A stretch of 32,034 nt of DNA from Cymbomonas tetramitiformis (lineage: Eukaryota > Chlorophyta > Pyramimonadophyceae > Pyramimonadales > Pyramimonadaceae). The number at the start of each line of letters is the position of its first letter. The stretch's first letter is position 1. Below are positions 7,805-17,085 of the stretch, in pieces. The notes below the pieces were generated by a model, which saw nothing but the letters and a program-made list of their open reading frames with translations, made no database searches and was not told the DNA's origin. A program made the position numbers and the translations under genes. The stretch covers positions 1-32,034 of the forward strand of contig LGRX02015632.1 of NCBI GenBank assembly GCA_001247695.2, given 5' to 3'.

Positions 7805-10377
7805 CTAAAGCGGGTCTTCAGTGTCGCGGAGGCGTAAATGTCGGAAAAGTTGTCGTAGCAGGAGTGCTGGCACGGGGTATACACTCGCAGATCGACCTGC
7901 TCCAGTCTGCTGCGGGTGAGGTCCAAGCTGAGCAGTCTCTGGGTGAGCACCGGTTGCCCATCTGCACGCACACGGTGTTGAAGTAGTACAGCGTAGCAGG
8001 GGCGAGGGTGGTGCCGAGTTCGTCCATATGCAGGTGGGTTTCATGTACTGCGTACCATACATGCAGTAGGTACACACCAGCGGTGGGGGAAGTTGGCGCA
8101 TCATAGGGCGAAGCCGTAGCGCGTTAGGGAAGCGACCTCTGGGGTTTTCCATGAACCAATATTTTGGCTCTAGGTAGTCAATGATCTGCAATGCTCGTCG
8201 TACGATTTTGTCAGCCTGGGGAAGGTCAGGGGGTCCACCAGTGGTGCGCGCTTGACTGTACTGCCTGCAGGGGGGACTTGCCCAAATAACATCGAAGAAT
8301 CCAGGCGGGTATTGCTTGTAGTCCCATTGCAGGATGTCACACACATGAGTGGGTTGCCAGATATGCCCGGAGTCGAGGGTCACCACTGAGGCGGAGGGGA
8401 AGCAATTTAGGAATTCCCTCTCTACTGAGCCAGTACCGCTGAAAAGTACGAGAATCCTGGGCGTGCGGGTTGTTTTTGCCTGTATTGCCAGCAGCTCTGT
8501 CACCAGTGCCAACGACCCATCTTCCACGCGCTCCTGGCGTTCCCACGGCAGGGGGATATCATCTTCCATCTGTTCGAGCTGGTCCAGTTCATCGCAGGGA
8601 TTGGTGATGAGGTGGGCCAGTGTCATTCCGGCTTGAGCGGAGTGGCGGCCACGCTGCTCGCGTCGCCGAGTGGCTTCGTCGCGGACTTGCGCTTCCATGT
8701 GCAGTCTCGCTTGCTCGAATTCACGAAGTTGTTGAAGTGGACTTCCGCGTTCAAGTTTGTCACGCGTCCTCCATTGGTCGTGAGCTTTGGAGTAGCCAGT
8801 CCAGCGAACCTTCCACTCTTCCACCTCCTTTCCTCGAACAGACCGCACTCGACGTGCAAGGATACGCTCAACGTGTGCTTCCTTCTGACCGTCCACTACC
8901 ACCTCTTCAGGTACTGCTAGGTGATCGCGTGCGGCAAAAGCATCTTGACCGCTGGTGTACGGTTTGAGGCGATGTTGAGCGAACACGTCGTGAATCCGCC
9001 AGTGAGGAGGGAGGCGTAGGCGGTAGGCTACTGGAGCTCCTCTGTCGGCCTCGGGCATGGTCATCTGTATATCGCTGAAGAAGCGTTCGGTCACAGGAAC
9101 TGGTCCATGCCAGCGCTTGGTCAGTTTCCTACAGATGGAGCGATCCATCACCTTCTCCGTAAGGTGTTTCGCCTCTATCCAGACCAGATCTCCAACAGCA
9201 TACTCCCGCTGCCCGTGTCTGCGATCAAACTGTTCGCGCTGTCGCTGTTGAGCCAGCTCTAACCGCTGTCTGGCGTCCCGCAGCTGCGACGAAAATTTCA
9301 CAGCCACTTCGTGTGCGGTGCCTACTCCCCCAGTTCGTCGTCCAGCGGTGGACTGTGCGGCCTCCAGGAAAAGATCCAACTGCGACAGCGGCGAGAACCC
9401 GAACACCAGTTCAAACGGCGTGAAGCCAGTAGATTCACTCCTGGAGTCATTGATCGCGAACTCCACGTTAGTGGTGAACAGATCCCAGTCCTCCACATTG
9501 GCGTCAACAAAGGACCTGAGCATGTCCTCAATAACTCTGTTGCTGTGTTCTGCCTGGCCGTCAGACCGAGGGTTGTACGGCGTGGTACGAGCCACTTTCA
9601 CACCCATCAGTCTCATGAGTTCCTGCCAGAAAGCATCTTGAAACCGCGGGTCACGATCAGAGACAATCTTCATAGGCGCGCCATGTAAGCGCCACACCGA
9701 GTCAAAGTAGATTCTGGCCACCACAGCTGCGGAGCTGTCGCCAAAGTTCATCGGTACAACGTGGACCATCTTCGTCAGCTTGCAGGTGAAGGCCACGAAA
9801 GCATCATTGCCCCTCTCCGATACCGGCAGGCCGGTGACGAAGTCCACCGCGACATCCTGCCATGGCCTGTTCGGGATGCTGTGAGGGTTTAGCAACCCAT
9901 CCGGGTAAGTTCCCCGCGGTCTCACTGATTGGCACACTGCGCAGGATGTAACCCAGGTGCCCACATCTTCCGCGGCACCACGCCAATAGAAGCGTCGCAG
10001 CCCCCTCTCCAGAGTCTTGTCTCGCCCAGTATGGCCTGAGGACAATGACTCATGAGCATGGCGAATCACTACTTCCCGAAGTGGAGAGTCCTCCCCCAGC
10101 ACCAACTGATATCTCCCTGCTGCGGTCCTCCAAACCACTTCACCCACCAGCCTGAAGTCCTGTAGGCATTGGTGTGGTGCCGCCTTCACTTTCTCTCGCA
10201 GCGAACGGAGTGTCCCCTCTCGGGTGTACTCCGCTTTCAACGCACGCAGGAACTTTGAGTCCGACTGCTGGGAGGTTGCGTCTCTGAAAGCTGCTGCCTC
10301 ACCTGTCCTTATCACAGCGGGGGCCGTTCGCGGGTGCCTCACGCGTGCCGGCTGTGGTTTGGCGGGAAGGGGCGTGT
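7805..10377 (-). CDS. Chromovirus integrase, chromodomain and cytosine-5 DNA methyltransferase
   Basis: The frame opens at about 10377, overlaps the end of the pol frame and has no ATG near its start, so it is probably reached by +1 frameshifting. Numbered from 10342: an HHCC zinc domain (H97, H104, C134, C137); an integrase core with D167, D229 and E265 (exact D-x35-E spacing); a chromodomain at 488-540 (EWKVRWTGYSKAHDQW), which in chromoviruses directs integration to marked chromatin; then from about 627 a C5 methyltransferase: motif I LVLFSGTGSV, motif IV SPPCRQYSQ with catalytic C692, motif VI-like MENPRG, then YCMYG...CIWTN and a YPVPALLL end. The methyltransferase is about 210 residues, compact and apparently intact. 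Chromoviruses normally stop after the chromodomain. Confidence 0.9.
10299..10377 (-). other. pol/integrase overlap, candidate +1 frameshift window
   Basis: The pol frame ends in TGA at 10299-10301, and the integrase frame opens just after TGA-TAG at about 10378-10383. The integrase frame is +1 relative to pol. No ATG starts the integrase frame here. A shift anywhere within this 79-nt window would fuse the two products. A chance one-base indel would look the same. Confidence 0.55.
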
Positions 10378-13300
10378 ACTATCAGAACAGGCCAACGAAG
10401 GTCGAAGGCCTTCCCATCTGGGTTCTCGAAGAACTGATTGGGCTCGCCCTTATCATCGTGAGTAGGGATGACCTCCACGATCTGCATATTGGCCTTCCTG
10501 AAAAGTTTGCGCCACGCGGGGAGCTTGGACTGGTGATCTGGTAGAACGAAGACTGCTGAGGTGTTTTCTGGGTCTGCCTTCCATTCTGCGATATACTTGT
10601 TCAAAATCGCCTCCACCGTAATGTGCTTGGAGTTATATGGAGGGTTACACCAAACCCGAAGGCCCCTCCATTTCTCTGAAAGGCAGTCTGTCCAGAACCT
10701 ATCCGCCTGTCTGTTGCGGCCGCCAAAGTCACAACAGGCGTCCACATCGAAGGGTCCAAACTTCTCGGCGAACTTCGAGGAGTACTCTGCTCGGACACGC
10801 CAATTCTGTGAGTCTTCGGGGGGAGTTTGCCGTTTCTGCGGGTGAAGGGCCGGGGATGGAGATGACTGCTGGGGCGCCTGCTGCGGGGGTGGTGAACTCT
10901 GCACCTTCTCAGTGGGCGCCTCCGATGCGTCAGCTCGCGATGGCGTTCGCGTCTTCGGTGACGCCAACTGTGGAGGCGCTGGGGTCGTAGAGGCTCTTCC
11001 GGCACGTGACATGCTCCTCGTTATCCTTGTCTGAGGTGGAGCTCTGTCAGGGGTTTGGTGTGGAGCTTCTGTCGGCTTCGCGCTATCAGCTTCAGGCCAG
11101 TCAGGCATGTCGAAGTCGAGGTGATCCTCCTTCATTCCCTTATAGAGCTTCGGATTAACGAGAGCGATGGTCTCCCCCATGTCCATGGCCTGTTCCGCCA
11201 CGGAGAGGGTCTCCACTGCTGAGAGCCAACAGTCAACCGTCTGAGCCCAGTGGGGATGAGCTGCGGGTGGTGAGCTGGAGAAGCATTCAGACTCCAGCGT
11301 TGCCAGAGGGTCTTTCGGCAGGTCTGAGGTGGGGTCGATCACTCCTGCCTCCTTCAACCCCTCGCGAACGTCCTTGTCTTTGAAGTCGGGTCTTCTGGAC
11401 AGGGCATCTGGTACCAGCAGCAGCGCTCCCTTGATATACTCCATTCTCGGGACTCCCACCTCTACCAGATCCATGTACCAGCGCGCCTGTCTGCGGCTAA
11501 GCTCTCTGCCAGGTTCCATCAGCCATTCAAGGGGGCGGTGATCACCCTGGATGCGGAAGTTGGTGAAGATGAGGTAATGCCGCCAGGTGACGGTGGTACA
11601 GTGGTGTAGAGCACCTAGCTCACGCTCGCCGGTGTGGTAATTCTGCTCGGCGGCTGAGAACTGGCGGCTCTCGTATGCTATCACGCGCAGCCCAAGACCA
11701 TCTCCATTGTCTTGCATAAGTACTCCCCCAAGAGCGATGCCGCTAGCATCCGTCTGCACCACGAAAGGCGCTGTGCCGTCTGCGGCACCCTTAATGTTGG
11801 GCAAGGCGAGCACTGGCGCTGATGTGAGGGCCTTCTTCAGCTCCTCGAAGGCCCACTGCTGCATGGGACCCCACTCCCAGGGTACGTCCGACTTGGTCAA
11901 CCGGGTGAGGGGCTGAGCGATCTCGGAGAAGCAGTGGATGAACCTGCGGTAATACCCCGCTAGGCCCAAGAACTGCCTGACGTGGGTAACCGTCTCCAGC
12001 TCGGGCCAGTCCCTCACTGCAGCCACCTTGTCGTGTTGGGGTCTGCAGCCATCTGCGGAGATACAGTGGCCAAGGAACCGTAAGGATTTCTTCAACAGTT
12101 GGCACTTGGACCTCTTGAGGAAGACGCCCTTCTCCCTGCATGTCAGGAGCAGTTGTTTGACGTGCTCGTAGTGCTCTGCAGCGGTGTTGCTGAAGACGAC
12201 CACATCGTCGATGAAGATCCGGACAAATGGGAGATGGCCCAAGGCCCGCTGCATCCGTCGCTGGTACTGAGATGGTGAATTCTGCAGCCCCTGCGGCATG
12301 ACCAACCACTCATATGACCCCATCTGGGTGGTGAAGGCGGTCTTCTCAACATCTCCTGGTGCCATCGGTACTTGCCAGAAGCCATCCACCGCGTCGAACG
12401 AAGAGAAGAACTTCGCACCCTGCATCTCGTCGAACATCATCTGGATGTCTGGGAGAGGATACTTGTCCTTAACTGTCTGGCGGTTGAGGAGCCGGTAATC
12501 GATCACCAGTCGCAGCTCCTTGGGGTTCCCGGGTTTAGGGACCATCAAACAGGGAGCTGCATAAGGACTGGAAGAGGGTCGGATGTAGCCCTTGGACATC
12601 AGAGTCTCCACGCGTTCTCGAAGTTGGCGGAGTTCCTCTGCGGACTTCTTGTAGATGCGCTGGCAGGGAGGTCCCTTCTTGCTCAGCTCAGGGTCCAGGT
12701 TAATGTTGGCTTCATCTTGGGGGTCATGTCTGAGTCCATCGATGTTCGGTAGAGCAGTCGTCATCTCCTTCTTGTACTCCTCACCCCAGAAGTCCTGAAA
12801 CTTGAGGGTCCACTCAGGGCTCACTTCTGCATCTTCAGTATCCGCAGCGGGTTCGGCGTTCTCAGAGTCGATAGCCGTGGCTGCAAAGGCAGAAGCAGTA
12901 TCGTCGGGGGACTTCTCGGCCACCATGAGCCAGGCGGGCTGTATCTCCGGGTCGTCATTGCCGCGTAGCTTCTGCGTCTCCGCATACACCAGGTACTTCT
13001 TCAGCTGGGCAGGGGTCAGGAACACCTCATCCACCAATCCCGCGCAGGCCGTGCCCTTCGGAGACCTGTCCCCAGATGCTTTCCCAGGAGAACAGCCTGT
13101 GATGGTGACGCGGTCCCCAATCTTGCCACCGCGGGACTTCCTGAGGAAGGAGACGGAGCCATTCCCTTCATAGCCCAGAGTGACAGGAGAGTGACTGCGC
13201 AGCCACCTTCCGCCGAGGATAACATCCACCTGTATGCCCAGTGGCAGGATCCGGAGGGCAAGGGCGTTCTCCGTATAGGTGCCCGTGGTGGTGTGCGTGT

Positions 13301-15038
13301 TGAACTTGGCGTACGCGGTGGCGCCAGTGATCTTCACAGATCCATCCGCCAGGGTGACTCGCATCTCGGAACCGGCTCGTGTTGTGAGGCCACATCGCTT
13401 AGCGCTCTGCTCCGAGATGAAGTTGTCAGAGGCCCCCGAGTCAATCAACACCTTGACCGTGTGCCCTCTGAGGGTTGCGTAGAATACCAGTAGTAGCGGT
13501 CCTTCTTCGTCATGTGCCGCTGCGAGGGTACCCTCGATGTCGGTCTTCCACTGAACTCCCCCATCTGTGCGTATGCTTTTGCACTTGAGGTTGGGGAGGA
13601 GGTTGTCCGAGGCCTCGCGGCATTCTTCCAGCGTTTGCCTACACGCGGCGTAGAACTCCTCATCCAGCAAATCAACATCTTCAGGCGGATGACTGACGAG
13701 GTTGTCTGCACTCGCCGTCAGCAGGGTACCCGCTGAGGTGCATTCGCTCGAGGTGGCGCTGACATGAGTGGTGTCGCTGGTGGTAGGGCTCACATGGGTG
13801 GTGTCACTGGTAGTAGGGCTCACATGTGTAGTGCCACTGGTGGTAGGGCTAACATGGGTAGTGCCGCTTACTGTGGGGCTCACGTGGGTAGCGACACTAT
13901 TGGTGAGACTGCCATGGGTGAGAGGATCCTCGTCATGCTGAGGGCTGCCAGCAGGGGAGTTGTGGGCGAGCTGGTGGGAGCTCTGGTGGTCAGTTCTCGT
14001 CTGAGGGGTCCCAGCTGCTGCCATCTGCTGGGTGAAGCAGAGCGAGTTGACCGAGGACTCCTCTTCCATCACCTCAGGGTCTTCAGCGATGGGGTGGCTG
14101 TCGAGACAGGGTGGCGCTTCATCCGCTTCATGCGTTTTGACGGTGGTCATCTGCTGGGTGAAGCAAAGCGAACTGGGTGCGGAGGTCTCCTCCGCCTCTG
14201 AGCAGTAGGATGAACCTTCGGGGTTTCCTCCCGGAGTGGCCGGCGCGTTATCATGGTGCGAAGATGTGGTCTCTGCTGTGGGCTCGGCCAGTGAGGATGA
14301 TGGAGGGGATGCTCCCAAGGGGCTGGGACCCAGCTTCCTCATCTTGTACTGGTGTACTGCGTGCAGACTGCACCAGGCACCAGGTAAACCCACATCTCCC
14401 GCTGTCCCCGGTATCGTGCCCACTTCAGTGTCCAGGGTGCAGAGGGATGTCGAAGACCTCGCTGCTGCTCTTCGTGCGCCCTCCTTTTCCCACAGCCTGC
14501 TACCTGGGGAAGAGTCTGGACTCGAAGTGGCGATTGCCTTTTGCTGCTCGGCAGGCGACAGCTCTCTCCAAGCCACGTAGAGGTCGTGGGAGCTGGTGTT
14601 AGAGGATTCGGGGACTTGCTGGCGACCGTCGTGTGAAAGGAGGTGCCACAATGCTATGCGCTGATGGCCTTCCTTGCGATCTTGAGGTTCGCGGGCAATG
14701 CGTATCCTCTCTGCCAGCTGGTTGGCGCGGTTCACGCGTTCCTTTGGCGATCGACTCCCAGAGTGTACGCGGCTGCGGACGCGCTCCGACATTTTATCCA
14801 CCAGGTCCTTGGCAGCCTCTGGGGACTTGCGCAGAGCTCTGCGGACCTTCTGCATGGCGACTTCGAGGGGGAGGGAGTACAGATCTCTCTTCCAGTGCCA
14901 CGCAGTTAGCCTTTTCCGTGGGTCTGCGAGGTTGGACTGATAGATGGGCAGCGGTAGGGCAACACGCGGTCGGGGGCGAAGGTCGCGGGGCTCTCCGCGG
15001 TTGTTGCCCATAATGGGGGGTCTGTGCCGGGGAAGTCG
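10299..15038 (-). CDS. Chromovirus Pol: protease, RT, RNase H, adenine-methyltransferase-like domain
   Basis: The downstream segment of pol, 1,570 codons counted from an internal ATG at 15011; its true N-terminus lies beyond the transposon insertion (17071-17427). Residues 280-420 hold a doubled SLCFTQQM motif and a decapeptide THVSPTTSGT-type repeat. Retropepsin: VLIDSGASDNF (DSG at 524-526). RT 800-1040 with FFSSFDAVDGFWQVP and FIDD (933-936). RNase H 1080-1205 (QTDASG, AYESRQFSA, GDHRPLEWL, PDALSRR). A Pro-rich linker precedes residues 1403-1548, which resemble phage N6-adenine methyltransferases: FDVDACCD, a conserved RFWT segment, then VWCNPPY (catalytic NPPY 1456-1459) and AVFVLP. The frame stops at 10299 while the integrase frame is already open. 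Confidence 0.92.
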   Translation of the reverse strand, partial: RLPRHRPPIMGNNRGEPRDLRPRPRVALPLPIYQSNLADPRKRLTAWHWKRDLYSLPLEVAMQKVRRALRKSPEAAKDLVDKMSERVRSRVHSGSRSPKERVNRANQLAERIRIAREPQDRKEGHQRIALWHLLSHDGRQQVPESSNTSSHDLYVAWRELSPAEQQKAIATSSPDSSPGSRLWEKEGARRAAARSSTSLCTLDTEVGTIPGTAGDVGLPGAWCSLHAVHQYKMRKLGPSPLGASPPSSSLAEPTAETTSSHHDNAPATPGGNPEGSSYCSEAEETSAPSSLCFTQQMTTVKTHEADEAPPCLDSHPIAEDPEVMEEESSVNSLCFTQQMAAAGTPQTRTDHQSSHQLAHNSPAGSPQHDEDPLTHGSLTNSVATHVSPTVSGTTHVSPTTSGTTHVSPTTSDTTHVSPTTSDTTHVSATSSECTSAGTLLTASADNLVSHPPEDVDLLDEEFYAACRQTLEECREASDNLLPNLKCKSIRTDGGVQWKTDIEGTLAAAHDEEGPLLLVFYATLRGHTVKVLIDSGASDNFISEQSAKRCGLTTRAGSEMRVTLADGSVKITGATAYAKFNTHTTTGTYTENALALRILPLGIQVDVILGGRWLRSHSPVTLGYEGNGSVSFLRKSRGGKIGDRVTITGCSPGKASGDRSPKGTACAGLVDEVFLTPAQLKKYLVYAETQKLRGNDDPEIQPAWLMVAEKSPDDTASAFAATAIDSENAEPAADTEDAEVSPEWTLKFQDFWGEEYKKEMTTALPNIDGLRHDPQDEANINLDPELSKKGPPCQRIYKKSAEELRQLRERVETLMSKGYIRPSSSPYAAPCLMVPKPGNPKELRLVIDYRLLNRQTVKDKYPLPDIQMMFDEMQGAKFFSSFDAVDGFWQVPMAPGDVEKTAFTTQMGSYEWLVMPQGLQNSPSQYQRRMQRALGHLPFVRIFIDDVVVFSNTAAEHYEHVKQLLLTCREKGVFLKRSKCQLLKKSLRFLGHCISADGCRPQHDKVAAVRDWPELETVTHVRQFLGLAGYYRRFIHCFSEIAQPLTRLTKSDVPWEWGPMQQWAFEELKKALTSAPVLALPNIKGAADGTAPFVVQTDASGIALGGVLMQDNGDGLGLRVIAYESRQFSAAEQNYHTGERELGALHHCTTVTWRHYLIFTNFRIQGDHRPLEWLMEPGRELSRRQARWYMDLVEVGVPRMEYIKGALLLVPDALSRRPDFKDKDVREGLKEAGVIDPTSDLPKDPLATLESECFSSSPPAAHPHWAQTVDCWLSAVETLSVAEQAMDMGETIALVNPKLYKGMKEDHLDFDMPDWPEADSAKPTEAPHQTPDRAPPQTRITRSMSRAGRASTTPAPPQLASPKTRTPSRADASEAPTEKVQSSPPPQQAPQQSSPSPALHPQKRQTPPEDSQNWRVRAEYSSKFAEKFGPFDVDACCDFGGRNRQADRFWTDCLSEKWRGLRVWCNPPYNSKHITVEAILNKYIAEWKADPENTSAVFVLPDHQSKLPAWRKLFRKANMQIVEVIPTHDDKGEPNQFFENPDGKAFDLRWPVLIVHAPSRQTTAGTREAPANGPRCDKDR
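15028..15038. repeat. Target-site duplication CGGGGAAGTCG, left copy
   Basis: Eleven bases identical to 17075-17085, flanking the inverted-repeat element. Dropping the element and one copy puts the two halves of pol back in one open frame, which supports this as a real target duplication. Confidence 0.85.
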
Positions 15039-15050
15039 GTAACACGACGT

Positions 15051-15084
15051 TTTTGTAGCTACCCCCTACCATTTTTGTAGCTAC
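15051..15084 (+). repeat. Inverted repeat, left arm
   Basis: 34 bp, perfect reverse complement of 17029-17062. It contains two nested gtagctac palindromes. Confidence 0.9.
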
Positions 15085-15098
15085 CCGGGTTTGTAGCT

Positions 15099-15215
15099 TA
15101 GCTACAAAAGCTGCCGGGGTGGCCCGTTTTGTAGCTATAGCTACAAAAGCTGCCGGGGTGGCCCGTTTTGTAGCTATAGCTACAAAAGCTCCCTGGGTGG
15201 CCCATTTTGTAGCTG
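15099..15215. repeat. 39-bp tandem repeat, three copies
   Basis: Three consecutive units starting agctacaaaagctgcc, each carrying the tgtagctatagctaca palindrome at the junction. The third unit has several substitutions. The units share the gtagctac core with the inverted repeat, so they may be extra transposase-binding sites. Confidence 0.85.
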
Positions 15216-15216
15216 G

Positions 15217-15833
15217 CTACAAAATTCACGAAAACGAATTTTCGAGCTATTGGAACCACAAACGTTTGACACCGCACATAAATCATAGTACATTTTTATT
15301 GAACTAAGAGTACCGCCTACCGCGCAGATGGCATGTAATACGAATATATTAGACAGTTGTATGGAGGATGCCAAGAAATTAATGCTATCAAACTATCATG
15401 CATATTAGCACGAGGCAAACATGCAGGCATTTCAGATCGGTCGAAAAGATTAGCAAACACAAATTAGACTCTTAAAAAACAATAGCATAATTAATACCAT
15501 CCATACTAGGTTGCTAGTTTCTAATCTAAGGGTTCGACGACCCGAGGGCGATAAGAAAACACGAGCACAGAGCACAGATCCAAAACAATTCCTGGAAACA
15601 TTTTCCTGCAGCACACGAGCGTCGACTTAGTCAGGACGTTGGGGAACGAACCCAATACGGACAAACCTATTGCTGTTGGCATTTCGCCCTCGATTGGGAG
15701 TTTACACGGAAGACGTTTTAAAAAACAGCGAAACAGTAAACAGGGAAATAGGTTGAGTAATTCTGAAGTAAACCTGCGAATTTCTAAAATAAACAAGCGA
15801 ATATCATTTTTGCAAGACTGGAAATTACAGCAT
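15217..15833. other. AT-rich interior of the TIR element
   Basis: No supported gene. A 112-codon - strand ORF (15521-15859) has no recognisable domain. It is probably filler of a non-autonomous element. Confidence 0.5.
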
Positions 15834-15857
15834 GCCACCAGCAACGTTACTGGCGAC
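15834..15857. repeat. Imperfect palindrome, unit 1
   Basis: gccaccagcaacgttactgg, continuing cgac: the diverged copy of the perfect palindrome at 16015-16038, placed at the same distance from a tRNA-like sequence. Confidence 0.7.
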
Positions 15858-15915
15858 ATCAGAAGGAGCCCGGCGTAAAAAAAGAAACCTGCAAAAAAAC
15901 GATACGCTAGTCAGT

Positions 15916-15988
15916 AAAGATGTTGGGACTCGAACCCAAACCGTCGGGCTGTAAATAAGCCCGCCGGTCTCCAAGCACCCCTATCTTC
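15916..15988 (-). ncRNA. tRNA-like sequence 1
   Basis: 73 nt on the - strand fold as a cloverleaf: acceptor GAAGATA/CATCTTT (6 of 7 pairs), a 3-bp D stem, anticodon stem GGGCT/AGCCC with a 7-nt loop TATTTAC, a 6-nt variable region, and a perfect T stem TTGGG/CCCAA around TTCGAGT. The B box GGTTCGAGTCC is consensus. The anticodon position reads TTT, but base 33 is A, not the almost invariant T, and the A box is poor. It is more likely a tRNA-derived fossil or SINE-like head than a working tRNA. Confidence 0.5.
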
Positions 15989-16014
15989 AGCGAGTTTAGT
16001 AGAGCTGGAAAGAT

Positions 16015-16038
16015 GCCGCCAGCAACGTTGCTGGCGGC
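16015..16038. repeat. Perfect 24-bp palindrome
   Basis: The half-site gccgccagcaac is followed by its exact reverse complement, so transcripts of either strand could form a 12-bp hairpin. A related half-palindrome, gccagcaacggct, recurs at about 16181. Confidence 0.9.
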
Positions 16039-16090
16039 TTCAGAAAATGCACAACATAGTGGCAACCTGCGAAAAATAACGATGCCCGGA

Positions 16091-16163
16091 GGAGATGTTG
16101 GGAATTGAACCCATACTATCAGGCTGCGAAGAAGCCCGACGGTCTCCGAGCATCCCTACAACG
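16091..16163 (-). ncRNA. tRNA-like sequence 2, degenerate
   Basis: Same length and register as copy 1, 175 bp away. The anticodon stem GGGCT/AGCCT and T loop TTCAATT are kept (B box GGTTCAATTCC), but the acceptor strands no longer pair and the outermost T-stem pair is lost. Loop base 33 is C. It looks like a decayed tandem copy. Confidence 0.4.
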
Positions 16164-16899
16164 TAGGAAACAAGAACCGGGCCAGCAACGGCTAATGTGA
16201 AACATCGCACGCAGCGAGGAAAGCCCCCCTCCCCCGCCAGGCTCCACGCATACAGGTTAAAACACGACCGATTCAGGATATCCGCTGGGATAACGAAGTG
16301 GCGTGTAAAAGTTGTTAGTCAAACAAGAAAGCAGAATGCTGAAACAGCAGGCATGAAACAGGCGGCGCAAGAAGAGAGCTTGAAGAATGGTGAAGGTGTG
16401 GCAAATCGGGATCTAATATGAGATTTCCTCAATCGTGGATGCGCGATCGTCAGAGCTCGTCGGGGCCGCGTGACTCCTGAAATATCTGAAGTAGGAAAGG
16501 TGACTGGTGAGACGATCTTGAAGCACGAGATGCGTGACATATATCCGATCGAGTCTGCTAGTTGTGACTAAAGATCGAACGGACAGTCCGTCAGCCAGTC
16601 GGTTATTATTTCGATCGGGCGGTCGAACGGTCGCCATACAGTCGATGTAAGACTGAATGTTATGGTCGACGACAAATATAAATTATAAAAACTGTGCTCT
16701 CAAAATTTTGATATCTTTATCTACTGTATCTGCTTCCTTTCTGACCTGGACTCGCCCCGTACCGTAGGATGCACTGGGTAGTATGGCTACAAACAATCTG
16801 GGGGCGGTGTCGTGTGGTGATGCATCCTGACGCACACTGTTAACACTGGGGTGTGCCCTGGAAAAATCCTGGGAATTTCCCCTTTCCCCTATAAGGGAA

Positions 16900-17021
16900 C
16901 GAAGATTGTCCCAGAATTTCCGGGGGAAATTCCCGGTCGGTTCTGGGACACCTACAAAAACGAAGATTGTCCCAGAATTTCCGGGGGAAATTCCCGGTCG
17001 GTTCTGGGACACCTACAAAAA
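16900..17021. repeat. 61-bp tandem hairpin repeat, two copies
   Basis: Two 61-bp units starting cgaagattgtcccagaattt, with a partial unit upstream. Each contains inverted arms TCCCAGAA/TTCTGGGA and the near-palindrome gggggaaattccc, so each can fold into a stem. It sits just inside the right inverted repeat. Confidence 0.85.
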
Positions 17022-17028
17022 TGTCACA

Positions 17029-17062
17029 GTAGCTACAAAAATGGTAGGGGGTAGCTACAAAA
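17029..17062 (-). repeat. Inverted repeat, right arm
   Basis: Perfect 34-bp reverse complement of 15051-15084. Confidence 0.9.
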
Positions 17063-17074
17063 TGACCCCGTTAT

Positions 17075-17085
17075 CGGGGAAGTCG
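17075..17085. repeat. Target-site duplication CGGGGAAGTCG, right copy
   Basis: Identical to 15028-15038; lies in the pol N-terminal coding segment. Confidence 0.85.

Larger units (their letters stand above)
15039..17074. mobile_element. Mutator-like (MULE-type) non-autonomous TIR element
   Basis: 2,036 bp between 11-bp duplications. A perfect 34-bp inverted repeat (TTTTGTAGCTACCCCC at its outer end) lies at 15051-15084 and 17029-17062, 12 bp inside each end; the outermost 12 bp match only weakly (GTAAC and ATAAC). Long subterminal inverted repeats plus 9-11 bp duplications point to the Mutator superfamily. No transposase is encoded. Inside are 39-bp tandem repeats near the left end, 61-bp hairpin repeats near the right end, and two tRNA-like sequences with palindromes. 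It interrupts the chromovirus pol frame. Confidence 0.8.

Noticed and set aside
13764..14201. 145-codon + strand ORF opposite pol
   Set aside because: Antisense to the decapeptide repeats of pol; the repeated Gly/Met pattern is a mirror of the THVSPTTSGT units.
15916..16163. Two functional tRNA genes
   Set aside because: Base 33 is not T in either, the A box is poor and copy 2 has lost its acceptor stem. Kept as tRNA-like sequences only.
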